Assembly: GCF_036983985.1 (NCBI RefSeq)
Contig: NZ_JALAHQ010000001.1
Location: 868,001 to 932,000, forward strand
Source of the DNA: Alishewanella metallidurans
GTDB taxonomy: Bacteria > Pseudomonadota > Gammaproteobacteria > Enterobacterales > Alteromonadaceae
Direction: 5' to 3'
Length of the DNA: 64,000 bases
Shown: in pieces, positions 1 to 8,059 of the stretch
Numbering within the stretch: position 1 is the stretch's first letter
How the letters are laid out: each line of letters opens with the position of its first letter
Notes under the pieces: model-generated
Database searches by the model: none
What the model was told of the DNA's origin: nothing
What the model saw: the letters and a program-made list of their open reading frames with translations, nothing else
Made by a program: the position numbers and the translations under genes

Positions 1-185
1 TTATGAATTCAGATCGTTATATTAGAGTGCATTTATTATTAGCCGGCGGTATAGATAAGGCAGATCCTGAACACAGAATGTTATTAAACTATTGTCGTAA
101 TAGGCAAATAGACGAAGCATGTCAGTTATTACGTAGTCACATTACGGCCGCGGCTAAAGAAATTATTGCGGTACTACATAAATAA
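1..185 (+). CDS. GntR-family transcriptional regulator, C-terminal (FCD domain) fragment
   Basis: This is the 3' end of a gene that enters from the left edge, so only about 60 residues are visible. They match the last helices of an FCD ligand-binding domain: an H-R-x-L-L-N-Y segment, then an R-x-x-x-x-E-A-C-x-L-L-R-x-H-I segment, a typical end of FadR-subfamily GntR repressors. The winged-helix DNA-binding domain must lie outside the window. The gene runs toward the collagenase gene and the two share a terminator. FCD regulators usually sense small organic acids; the ligand cannot be told here. It is a candidate to bind the GTATAC motifs found upstream of the collagenase and receptor genes (inference). 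Confidence 0.7.
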   Translation, partial: MNSDRYIRVHLLLAGGIDKADPEHRMLLNYCRNRQIDEACQLLRSHITAAAKEIIAVLHK

Positions 186-205
186 TTGTGTATTCTCACG
201 TAACT

Positions 206-238
206 AAGCCAAGGGCAGCTTATAGCTGCCCTTGGCTT
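206..238. terminator. Bidirectional rho-independent terminator
   Basis: A perfect 15-bp stem (206-220 with 224-238) closes a 3-nt loop and is followed by a short T run on the plus strand. It has AA at its 5' edge for the minus strand. It lies between the convergent GntR fragment and the collagenase gene and can serve both. Confidence 0.9.
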
Positions 239-245
239 TTAATAC

Positions 246-2849
246 TTAATTTAACGTAACGGTCAATGTTGTGTCTGGCCTTTCGTTATTGGCATGGACA
301 CTAATATAAATCCAACCTACAGGTAAAGCTTGTGTAGTAACAGACTCGTTACTATTTGCCTGAGTTGATTTTTGTTGATAGTCATTTGCTGTTGGCCAAC
401 TAGCATTACTGAAATATAAGTCAGCATTACCTTCGTTAGGGCCATATAAATTGAAAGTATAACTGGCATTAGCAACGCTGTTATACATGTAGAAATAAGT
501 GTAATCGCCATTACTTTCTTGGCTTACGCAATACTGATTGTCTGCTTCAAGTTGAACATAGCTAACCGCGCTTTGCGTATTGCATGCGTTGGGTTGGCTA
601 GTGCCACTTTCAGTAGTTGCTTTAAGCGACACGCCAGTAAATGCGTTGTAGCCATAGCTTGAAACATACCAACGGCCGGCTGCAGGTAAATTAAACTCAC
701 AGCTTTCGTTGTTGCCGGTTCTGTATGGTCGACAATCAAAGCTGTTAGTGTCTGGCTGCTGCGCGAATTTTACGTATAAGTCAGCATCACCGTTACCACC
801 AGATTGTGTAATAGTAAGCTTACTTTGCCCCTCTGCAACGTCTATGTAATGATGTAACCATTGGCTTTTAGGGCCGGTTAAATTTAACTTAGCTTCGCCA
901 TTAATTAGTTCATTCTCGCCAGGAGTAGGCGTGTTTGGACCACCAATAGTCGTTTCTGGTATGCTATCGTCGCTTTGCACAGTGCTTAACCAAGATGACC
1001 ACTCGGCATCTAAACTAGTGCCAAGCGCGTTAACAGCAGTTAAATATGCATCATAATCACCAGCTTTAAAATGCACTAATAACTGATTAACGACTTCTGG
1101 TTTGCGCTCAAACATAAATCGTACGGCTAAATACCCCCAGTGATAAACACGCTCTGTGCCACTAAAGTAATTATTCTTAAATATATCACTGATTTTATAA
1201 CGCTTTGAACTAGCAATCTGAATAGCTTGATCATTTCTATTTTTCTTTGATACATATTCTGCTAGACCCTCAATCCACCAGACAGTGTTATGCGTGTCTG
1301 TTCTTGCATCGCCAAAATCGCCTTTTAAATTGAAGCGGCCATCGAGGTAATGCACCATTTCATGGGTTAAATTCCAGATTGTAAAGTCTGGTCTTAGCCA
1401 TTCGGCTTCATAAGCAATAAAACGCGCTTGGTTATTAGGTAATGCCGGGTTTCCCTCAAGATACATACCACCATTATCGGTATCAATGCCAAAAAAAAGC
1501 CCAGCATATAATCCATAATCATCGCTGCTATTAAACACTACCATCTCTAAGTTGGTGTTTAAATCATCAGCAACAGGTTGCTGATTAGTCGCTAAAAATT
1601 TATGAAAAAAGGTTTCTTGTTGTGTAACGGTATCACACGACTCATTAAGCTCGCTGCTGGTCATATCTTGGGCGCGGAACTTCATTGAACTATTACAGGA
1701 ATGATTGATATTTAATACCTGTTGCTCGAGTTGTTCTGAGAAACCACAAATGTTAAATTCAGAACAGCGGTTATAATAATCGAGAGTAGAGGCGGCTTTT
1801 AACCATACACTGGCACCTTGTCCATTCATGCTGTATTTACTGAGTATTTGTCCTACTTCGCTCGTAACAAGGGCTGACGTTGCTGTATTGTTATATTGTA
1901 AAAATCGGCTTAACTCAGCTGCGGCATTTTCTTGCATAAAAGCGGAGTCAGAATTAAGCATCCAATCCGATGTGGCAAAATTACTAAGCTGTTGGATCAA
2001 GGCGCTGTCATTTGTTGCTGCTTGTACAAAGCTTGCATCGTAATGCCCACGAAATAGTATTGTAAATACACCATTAACGGCAGAGCGCATATTCCAACTT
2101 GCGGCCATATTGTTATCCCAACGGCTTAGCCATTGTTTGACCACATAAAGGTAGCGCGCGTTTTCACCTGCACTGTCTATTAAGGTCAATGCATCTTGAA
2201 TGTTTTTACCGTGTATATCAGAGCTGGTGTAAAACTGAGGATTAGCAAAAAGATTGTCTAACGCTGAACGTACAGCCGTTTTAACCCAGTTTGGGTATTC
2301 TGGAATAGCGGTAGGGTTATAATACTGAACGTAATAGCCCGTTCGTAAAAAATAGTAAAGCTTACCAATTGTTTCTTCTGACGCGGTTGCTGGATTATAG
2401 CTATTGGCCAATGCCGCAGTAGCATTGGCAACACTGTACATTTTATCTGCTTGAAAAGCGGCAAGGGCATTAGCGTCGCCATTAAACAGTGCATCTATAC
2501 AGCTTGAAGGATTGTTGAGTATATGATCAACCAGTGCTTGTCCAGTTTTGCTGCCATAACCACTAGTAACAGTATCACAACTATCGGCTTGAATAGTGAC
2601 TTGCCCTGATAAACGTAATTGCTGCGCAGTATGAGCTTGGTAAAATGCCTGCTCTGGCTTTGCTTTAGCTTTTAGAGCATCAGGTTTAGGCTCTACGGGT
2701 GCGGTAACTTTGCTATTAGGCGTGTGATTGTCATAGGAGTTAGTAGCTAAAGGAGCCGGCTTGTCATTTGCTACTGCCACTGAACTGTATACTGAAAGCG
2801 CTAGCGCAATAGCACTGAGAGTGAGTTCAGTTCGTTGTTTTATTTTCAT
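246..2849 (-). CDS. Secreted M9-family collagenase-like metalloprotease with two C-terminal PPC domains
   Basis: This predicted zinc endopeptidase of 867 aa is likely exported to degrade collagen or gelatin. A signal peptide covers residues 1-28 (basic start, hydrophobic core, A-V-A-N). The N-terminal half is the helical collagenase-activator-like region. The catalytic part has HEMVH at 496-500 with the glutamate of WWIEG (Glu527) downstream, the HExxH...E zinc site of gluzincins such as M9. The C-terminus (about 650-867) holds two bacterial pre-peptidase C-terminal (PPC) beta-sandwich repeats with G-N-x-D-A-D-L-Y motifs, which in this family help binding of fibrous substrate. It is a paralogue of the two following proteases but has no dockerin. 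A GTATAC motif lies about 70 bp upstream of the start. Confidence 0.85.
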   Translation of the reverse strand: MKIKQRTELTLSAIALALSVYSSVAVANDKPAPLATNSYDNHTPNSKVTAPVEPKPDALKAKAKPEQAFYQAHTAQQLRLSGQVTIQADSCDTVTSGYGSKTGQALVDHILNNPSSCIDALFNGDANALAAFQADKMYSVANATAALANSYNPATASEETIGKLYYFLRTGYYVQYYNPTAIPEYPNWVKTAVRSALDNLFANPQFYTSSDIHGKNIQDALTLIDSAGENARYLYVVKQWLSRWDNNMAASWNMRSAVNGVFTILFRGHYDASFVQAATNDSALIQQLSNFATSDWMLNSDSAFMQENAAAELSRFLQYNNTATSALVTSEVGQILSKYSMNGQGASVWLKAASTLDYYNRCSEFNICGFSEQLEQQVLNINHSCNSSMKFRAQDMTSSELNESCDTVTQQETFFHKFLATNQQPVADDLNTNLEMVVFNSSDDYGLYAGLFFGIDTDNGGMYLEGNPALPNNQARFIAYEAEWLRPDFTIWNLTHEMVHYLDGRFNLKGDFGDARTDTHNTVWWIEGLAEYVSKKNRNDQAIQIASSKRYKISDIFKNNYFSGTERVYHWGYLAVRFMFERKPEVVNQLLVHFKAGDYDAYLTAVNALGTSLDAEWSSWLSTVQSDDSIPETTIGGPNTPTPGENELINGEAKLNLTGPKSQWLHHYIDVAEGQSKLTITQSGGNGDADLYVKFAQQPDTNSFDCRPYRTGNNESCEFNLPAAGRWYVSSYGYNAFTGVSLKATTESGTSQPNACNTQSAVSYVQLEADNQYCVSQESNGDYTYFYMYNSVANASYTFNLYGPNEGNADLYFSNASWPTANDYQQKSTQANSNESVTTQALPVGWIYISVHANNERPDTTLTVTLN

Positions 2850-2910
2850 TATTTATTCCTGTTTATAGTATGTAATTTAGCCAAAGTAGGCAGATACAAC
2901 TTAGCTTTTA

Positions 2911-2928
2911 CGTATACTGTATACAATG
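2911..2928. promoter_or_regulatory. Candidate operator (GTATAC-type palindrome) upstream of the first collagenase
   Basis: Two GTATAC cores lie side by side (2912-2917 and 2919-2924), and the second sits in TGTATACAAT. The same 9-10 bp recurs upstream of the dockerin collagenase and of the TonB receptor. The form resembles operators of GntR/FCD regulators, but a link to the adjacent regulator is inference. Confidence 0.4.
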
Positions 2929-3000
2929 TGTTATATATAACAAAAATGTATATAATGTAAATTAATTGCATAACTAAAATAGGAACTTGAACTTACTCGA

Positions 3001-3037
3001 ATGCATCAGCCACATGTATTACATGCAGCTGATGCAT
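3001..3037. terminator. Hairpin behind the cohesin-like gene (possible terminator)
   Basis: A 10-bp perfect stem (3001-3010 with 3028-3037) encloses an inner CATGT/ACATG pairing. It lies 74 bp past the stop of the minus-strand cohesin-like gene. No good T run follows on the minus strand, so it may protect the mRNA end rather than terminate. The rest of 2850-3110 is AT-rich promoter DNA for the collagenase gene. Confidence 0.45.
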
Positions 3038-3110
3038 ATTATTGCAGTTATAAAACACAGAATGTTTAATTAAGTTATCACCCAAAAAATGCTTTTTGAA
3101 TGGCCAAATT

Positions 3111-3701
3111 TTAGCCGTTTTTTGTTTTACGCTGGCGTGGCAGCAGCACTAAACCGCTAGCAAATAACAGTGCTGTGGCGGGTAATGGCACTTGTGTTGT
3201 ATTAACAACATTAATGGTTGTGCCCTGTAACGTTAACGGCAAATAATCATTGTTAAAGCTAAGTAAGCCTGTACCTGAGGCGAGTAATCCTAAATCGAAC
3301 TGACCTGCAGTTAATGCGCTAAAACTAAGCCGAACTAACGTGAACATTGAGCCCTGTTGTGTAAGTAACAAGCTGGTGTCAGCTGAGAAGTCAGCGTAGT
3401 CATCAAGTTGCAATATACCGTTGGCTGCATCGTGGCTATGCCATTGATATGAGCCTAAGCCATCATCAAAGCCTTGACCAAATTGCCAGCTTTGTAACGT
3501 CAGTTGCAAAGGTGAATAAAGTAATTCAGCAAAAAAGCCGCCCAGTAACTGCTCAAAGCCACTTACATTCAGATCAACGGTAACGGTATCGCCAACATTG
3601 TAGCTGGCTTGATCAGCTTCAAGTGTAATGAATGCCGCATTGCTGTGATAACTTGTCAGTAGTAATAGTGCACAAGCTAGGCTGTTAAATAGTTTTTTCA
3701 T
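3111..3701 (-). CDS. Cohesin-like domain protein with PEP-CTERM-type sorting signal
   Basis: This is a 196-aa exported protein. Residues 1-22 form a signal peptide (MKKLFNSLACALLLL core). Residues about 23-165 are an all-beta domain with the cohesin hallmarks: an opening Y-N-V-G-D-T-V-T-V-D-L-N-V-S-G strand pair, then a S-P-L-Q-L strand and a late G-Q-F-D-L strand. The end has a V-P-L-P-A-T motif, a hydrophobic stretch and a basic R-Q-R-K-T-K tail. This is the tripartite form of PEP-CTERM proteins that exosortase anchors or releases. The gene starts 20 bp behind the dockerin collagenase with a GGAG ribosome site, so the two are very likely co-transcribed. Cohesin-like PEP-CTERM proteins without any dockerin partner are common, so pairing here is inferred from adjacency. 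Confidence 0.75.
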   Translation of the reverse strand: MKKLFNSLACALLLLTSYHSNAAFITLEADQASYNVGDTVTVDLNVSGFEQLLGGFFAELLYSPLQLTLQSWQFGQGFDDGLGSYQWHSHDAANGILQLDDYADFSADTSLLLTQQGSMFTLVRLSFSALTAGQFDLGLLASGTGLLSFNNDYLPLTLQGTTINVVNTTQVPLPATALLFASGLVLLPRQRKTKNG

Positions 3702-3721
3702 AGTAGTCTCCGTTAATAAGT

Positions 3722-6037
3722 TTATTGGCTAATAGCACAACGAGGTAAGGTACATAATTGCATCATGGCTCTGATGTCACGTTGATCGACGTAGTTGTCG
3801 TTATTAAAATCATACCTATTACTTAAGGTTGAACCATGACGAAGCAGCTGGTTAAATAGATCAATGTCGCGTTGGTCGATTGTGCTATTTTGGTCTAAAT
3901 CGGCTGGGTGGTAACTGTTGTTACAAACGCCGTTACCAGCAACTAAACAATCTAGCCAAGTATGAAATTCTGTATCTAAGTTGGTGCCCCAACTGGCAAG
4001 AATATCGGCGTAAGAGGTGTATTCTGGTAATTCTACTTGCTCGCTTTGTGGCTGGCCACAAGTCCAAACCCAGTAACCGCTAGACCATTCACTGTCGTCA
4101 TAAAGCCATAACCAATTATTAGCAATGGCGTCGGGCTTTGTCTGCCAACTCCAGGCAAATAGGCAAGGGCTATCAGAAATCGCATATTTAGCAGCACGTA
4201 GGCTAGGCAGTAGCACGTTATTAACTTCTGCAAGTTGTTGCTCAAACATAAAACGTGTTGCTAAATAACCCCAGTAATAAATACGCGTTGTATCGCCGTT
4301 GTTATAGGTGGTTTGGAATATTTCACTTAATTGGTAGGTTTTATTTTTTGCTACGTTAAGTGCCGTGGCATTGGTATCGCGATATGATAAATATTCAGCT
4401 AGACCTTCACTCCACCATACCGAATTGCTTGCTTGATCATTAAAGCCGCCCCATTGGTTAAAACGGCCGTCTAAATAATGTACATATTCGTGTCTTAAAT
4501 TCCATACTTCAAAATAATTTAGCCATTCTGCTTGATGAGCAATAAAGCGTGCTTGATTACCCTCATCAGATGGCGTGCCCTCTAGATACATACCGCCGTT
4601 ATCAGTGTTGATGTTAAAAAAATTACCGGCATGGCTTTTATATTCTGCCGATGAATTGAAAATAACAACTTCTAAATCGGTGTTGTTATCATTTAGTACC
4701 GGCGTGTCGGTAGTGGTGTTAAATAGGCTATGGAAATACTGTTCTTGCTCAGCTAGTTCACTACATATATGTAATAAATTATTCGCACTTAGCGGCAGTT
4801 GATAGCGCACTTTTAAGCTGCTGCTACAAGTGTGCTGGCCAGATAAAACGTAGCTTTGCAAATCGAAATTACAAGCTGTGCCATATAAAGCGCAGTTGGC
4901 GTTATCGTAAAGCTTTACCATAGCTTGGGCATTTAACCAGCCATTAGCACCTGTACCGTCGTAGCTATATTGGCTTAAAATTTGTTGTAATGCTGGGCGA
5001 ACCGTATCGGCAATAGCGCCACCAAATATCATTAGTCGGCCTAGTTCGCTAACGGTATCACTCCACTGATATTCCCTAGTGTGGCCTACTAGCCACACTC
5101 CATCTGTAACAACGAAATCTATTAAATTATTAATAATTTGTGGATTGGCTAATAACACATTCTTAGTTGCCTGATCAGCATTTTTAACAGCATTAAAGAA
5201 TTGTGTTAGCAGCTGGGTCATACCGTTTTCTTCATAACTAACACCCCAGTTATTGGTTCTAGATACAGTATTAGCATAGCCGCGAATAGCTTCACTAAAG
5301 CGCGCCAAGTGCGGTAGCGCATTAGTGCTACTGCTATTAATTAAAATTAGCATTTCGTAACGCAGCATAAAGTTACGTGAACTGCTGCCGGTAAAGTTAA
5401 TAAACTGCTCGCCCGCAAAATACTGGTTAAATGCATTTTCTAATTCAGCTTTATAAGCGGCAGTAAAATTATGATTTTTATCAGCCCAATGTGTAGCTCT
5501 AAGATAAGTAACCAACTTTTCTAAATCAGCAGCACCAGTAGCATCTGAACCATCAAAGTTTGGCAATCGGGCGGTTATGGCTTCAACAATAGTTTGCAAT
5601 TTAGTATCGGCAAAGTGCTCAGTGCCGACAAAAGCGTCATTATACAAACCATATAAACAACTGCTAAGCGAGGCGTTTATAACGGCATTAACTAGGTCTG
5701 TACCATATAAAGGTAATAACTGCGCAGGATTGTTACAGCTTGCAACATTGTTAATTACATTGGTTGTCGATACGCGGCTATTTTGTTGATTAGTTGTATT
5801 GGCGTCTGTTATTGCTCGTATTGGTACGTCATGCGAATGTTGCTGGCGAATTATTTTATCTACCTCAGCCGGTGAAACTAGCCGTGGTGGGTGAATATAC
5901 TTCTGTTCTGACTGCTGCGCCTGATTGTGCTTTAAATCACTTTCTAATTGTGCTGGGTAAGAGGGCGTTATGGGCTCTGAGGCCCATAGTGCACCGCTGC
6001 TTATTAATAAGCTAAGCAGTAGCGTATTTGCTTTCAT
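3722..6037 (-). CDS. Secreted M9-family collagenase-like metalloprotease with C-terminal dockerin repeats
   Basis: This is a 771-aa exported protease. The signal peptide is at 1-20 (L-L-S-L-L-I-S-S-G-A-L-W-A-S). The zinc site is HEYVH at 516-520 with Glu544 of WWSEG. A Trp-rich stretch between about 630 and 680 is absent from its paralogues. The C-terminus carries two type-I dockerin F-hand repeats (about 713-732 and 743-762), each with acidic or Asn ligands at positions 1, 3, 5, 9 and 12 of the calcium loop and a Q-R-D-I helix start. Dockerins bind cohesins in cellulosome-like complexes, and the next gene encodes a cohesin-like wall or membrane protein. The other two collagenases here lack dockerins. 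A GTATAC motif is about 80 bp upstream. Confidence 0.87.
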   Translation of the reverse strand: MKANTLLLSLLISSGALWASEPITPSYPAQLESDLKHNQAQQSEQKYIHPPRLVSPAEVDKIIRQQHSHDVPIRAITDANTTNQQNSRVSTTNVINNVASCNNPAQLLPLYGTDLVNAVINASLSSCLYGLYNDAFVGTEHFADTKLQTIVEAITARLPNFDGSDATGAADLEKLVTYLRATHWADKNHNFTAAYKAELENAFNQYFAGEQFINFTGSSSRNFMLRYEMLILINSSSTNALPHLARFSEAIRGYANTVSRTNNWGVSYEENGMTQLLTQFFNAVKNADQATKNVLLANPQIINNLIDFVVTDGVWLVGHTREYQWSDTVSELGRLMIFGGAIADTVRPALQQILSQYSYDGTGANGWLNAQAMVKLYDNANCALYGTACNFDLQSYVLSGQHTCSSSLKVRYQLPLSANNLLHICSELAEQEQYFHSLFNTTTDTPVLNDNNTDLEVVIFNSSAEYKSHAGNFFNINTDNGGMYLEGTPSDEGNQARFIAHQAEWLNYFEVWNLRHEYVHYLDGRFNQWGGFNDQASNSVWWSEGLAEYLSYRDTNATALNVAKNKTYQLSEIFQTTYNNGDTTRIYYWGYLATRFMFEQQLAEVNNVLLPSLRAAKYAISDSPCLFAWSWQTKPDAIANNWLWLYDDSEWSSGYWVWTCGQPQSEQVELPEYTSYADILASWGTNLDTEFHTWLDCLVAGNGVCNNSYHPADLDQNSTIDQRDIDLFNQLLRHGSTLSNRYDFNNDNYVDQRDIRAMMQLCTLPRCAISQ

Positions 6038-6112
6038 GTCGCTGTTCCTTTGGATTAAGTATTATTATTTTAGGTTAGCTTGCAAGCTACATTAATCTAG
6101 CATATTAAATAA

Positions 6113-6122
6113 TGTATACAAT
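6113..6122. promoter_or_regulatory. Candidate operator (TGTATACAAT) upstream of the dockerin collagenase
   Basis: This site is identical over 10 bp to the one at 2918-2927, and its core TGTATACA is a perfect palindrome. It lies about 80 bp upstream of the start codon. A plausible minus-strand promoter (TTGCAA, 16-nt spacer, AATACT) follows about 30 bp downstream of it. Confidence 0.4.
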
Positions 6123-6228
6123 ATATCTGATAATTCTGTTTTGAACTAAGTAATGGTTAATCCTCTTGAAATTTTGCATAAGAAATAATGGGTACTAAAT
6201 AGACACTATGCTTATTTAATGCCCACAT

Positions 6229-7968
6229 TTATTCTGTTTGGTGTAGTAAATGGAAATGCGCTTCGTTTACGATTAAATGCTCGGGATGCAAATAGCGTCG
6301 GTATAGATAACGGCCTAAAGGCTGACTTGTATGCTGCGGCTTGTTGGTTGGCAGTTGTTTTATTTGCAGCAAAAATTGTTTAAAGCCGGCTTGTTCGGTT
6401 TTTTCTAGTTTATGTAAAGCATCTAAGTAGCCAGCAAAAAAATCTTGCTTTAATAATGTCGCTAATTGCTTTAAAGCATCAGGTTTATGCTGTTGTAAAT
6501 AGCGCCATGCAAAGTAAGACCAACGATAAATCATATCGACACCATCGTTGTAGGTGCTAGCAAAAATTTGCTCAAGCGAGGGTAAGTCGCTAGCTGCAGT
6601 TTTGTGTAGCATGGCTATGGCCTGTGGGTTATCAGTTGGCTGTGAAAGTAGCTCTGCCATACCTTCTGCCCACCACACACTGTGGCTAGGTGTATGGCCA
6701 AAAGGCCCATAGTTAACAAAGCGACCATCTAGATAATGAATGTATTCATGTTCAAGATTCCAAACGGCGAAAGGACTCGGTTGCCAATAGCGTTGAAACG
6801 AAAAAAATCGAGCTTGGTTATCAGGATCAGCAGGTGTTCCTTCTATGTACATGCCGCCGTTGTTGGTATTAATGTTAAAATATAAACCGCCGTAATAATT
6901 GTAGTCGCTGTAGTTATCAAAAATAACCACCTCCAAGGTGTTATTAAAATCGTTAGCGACAGGTTGATGTTGGGTAGCCAATAGTTGATGAAAATGCTGC
7001 TCTTGCGCCATCATTTGTTGACAGCTATTGATAAGCTGGCTAGGGCTAATCGTTTTCGCTCGGATCACTAATTCATCATGGCAGACATGGCGTAGTGGTA
7101 GTGCGTCAGTAATGTTTGGCTGCAGGCAATGTTCGGCAAAATCTAGCTCGCATTGTTCACGAACACGAAATGAATTCGCTAGATAGTGATTAAATAGCTG
7201 TTTATATAAGTTATCTTTTAAGGCAGTGTGTTGTCGCAGTGCGGTTAATACTTGGCTATCTAATTGTTTCTGCGCCGGTTCATCTAATAAAATATGAATA
7301 TAGGCCAGCGCCCAGACAATATGGTCAAGTTGCCAGTCGTTATTTTGCGGAATTAAATCAAGCAAGGTGTTAATTAGCTCGGTGTTGCTACTAATAGCTT
7401 GTTTTAGGTCGGTTGTTGCTCTTGCAGAATAGGCCGTGAATGCTAGGCTGCGAATGGCTTCCCACCAGCTATAGTGCTGTTGTAATTCATTACTTAATGG
7501 GCTTTGTAATATTGGCAACAAGGCTTTTGACTGGTTTGGCCAATAGCTAACTAAACTGGGATTAGCATAAAAGCGGTAAAGTAAAACGGCATAGTGTTCT
7601 TGCAGGCGCCATCCAGTTTTAGTATTAAAAATAGCGGTTTGAGCTAGCTGCTCCAGAAACTGGTGCAGTTTAAGTAATGATTGTTTATTTAGTTCACTGG
7701 TATCACCATAGTAAGAAAAATACCGAAAAAACTGCAATGGTTGGTCTAATTTTTCAACGAAACTAGTATTTTGTTGCTGGCTTAATAACAGTGTGAGTTG
7801 TTCTATATTGCTATTAAAAGATTGTTGAGTATATCGGCTTGGTTGTTGCCACGTTGCGGCTGGAATCGGTTTGGTTTTTTCTACGTTTGGTGCAGTACTG
7901 GCGACACTAAGTGTGCTAACCGGCAACAAACAGCTAAGTAGTAGTATAGCCGAAGCGGCAATCTTCAT
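6229..7968 (-). CDS. Secreted M9-family collagenase-like metalloprotease, catalytic domain only
   Basis: This is the smallest of the three paralogues at 579 aa. A signal peptide covers 1-24 (I-L-L-L-S-C-L-L-P-V-S-T-L-S-V-A-S). The zinc site is HEYIH at 407-411 with Glu435 of WWAEG. The conserved block before it (F-D-N-Y...N-I-N-T-N-N-G-G-M-Y-I-E-G-T-P) matches the other two. It stops about 140 residues after the active site with no PPC or dockerin domain, so it should act as a freely diffusing enzyme. It lies 91 bp behind the TonB-receptor gene on the same strand with a terminator-like hairpin between, so it may be expressed by read-through. A truncated relic is less likely because the frame and signal peptide are intact. 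Confidence 0.82.
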   Translation of the reverse strand: MKIAASAILLLSCLLPVSTLSVASTAPNVEKTKPIPAATWQQPSRYTQQSFNSNIEQLTLLLSQQQNTSFVEKLDQPLQFFRYFSYYGDTSELNKQSLLKLHQFLEQLAQTAIFNTKTGWRLQEHYAVLLYRFYANPSLVSYWPNQSKALLPILQSPLSNELQQHYSWWEAIRSLAFTAYSARATTDLKQAISSNTELINTLLDLIPQNNDWQLDHIVWALAYIHILLDEPAQKQLDSQVLTALRQHTALKDNLYKQLFNHYLANSFRVREQCELDFAEHCLQPNITDALPLRHVCHDELVIRAKTISPSQLINSCQQMMAQEQHFHQLLATQHQPVANDFNNTLEVVIFDNYSDYNYYGGLYFNINTNNGGMYIEGTPADPDNQARFFSFQRYWQPSPFAVWNLEHEYIHYLDGRFVNYGPFGHTPSHSVWWAEGMAELLSQPTDNPQAIAMLHKTAASDLPSLEQIFASTYNDGVDMIYRWSYFAWRYLQQHKPDALKQLATLLKQDFFAGYLDALHKLEKTEQAGFKQFLLQIKQLPTNKPQHTSQPLGRYLYRRYLHPEHLIVNEAHFHLLHQTE

Positions 7969-7990
7969 ACGGTGCTCCTAAAGCAGCGAT

Positions 7991-8017
7991 AAAAAAAGCT
8001 TCCGCTTGCGCGGAAGC
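7991..8017 (-). terminator. Rho-independent terminator between the TonB receptor and the third collagenase
   Basis: An 8-bp GC-rich stem (7998-8005 with 8010-8017) has a 4-nt loop. Read on the minus strand it is followed by seven T. Only 23 bp separate it from the collagenase start, with no clear room for a new promoter, so it probably acts as a partial terminator that lowers downstream expression. Confidence 0.8.
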
Positions 8018-8059
8018 AAATAGTGCAGTTATGTCGTCATCATAACTAAGTAGGGTAGA

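Noticed and set aside
6229..7968. Third collagenase as a pseudogene
   Set aside because: Signal peptide, zinc ligands and frame are intact; it only lacks accessory C-terminal domains.
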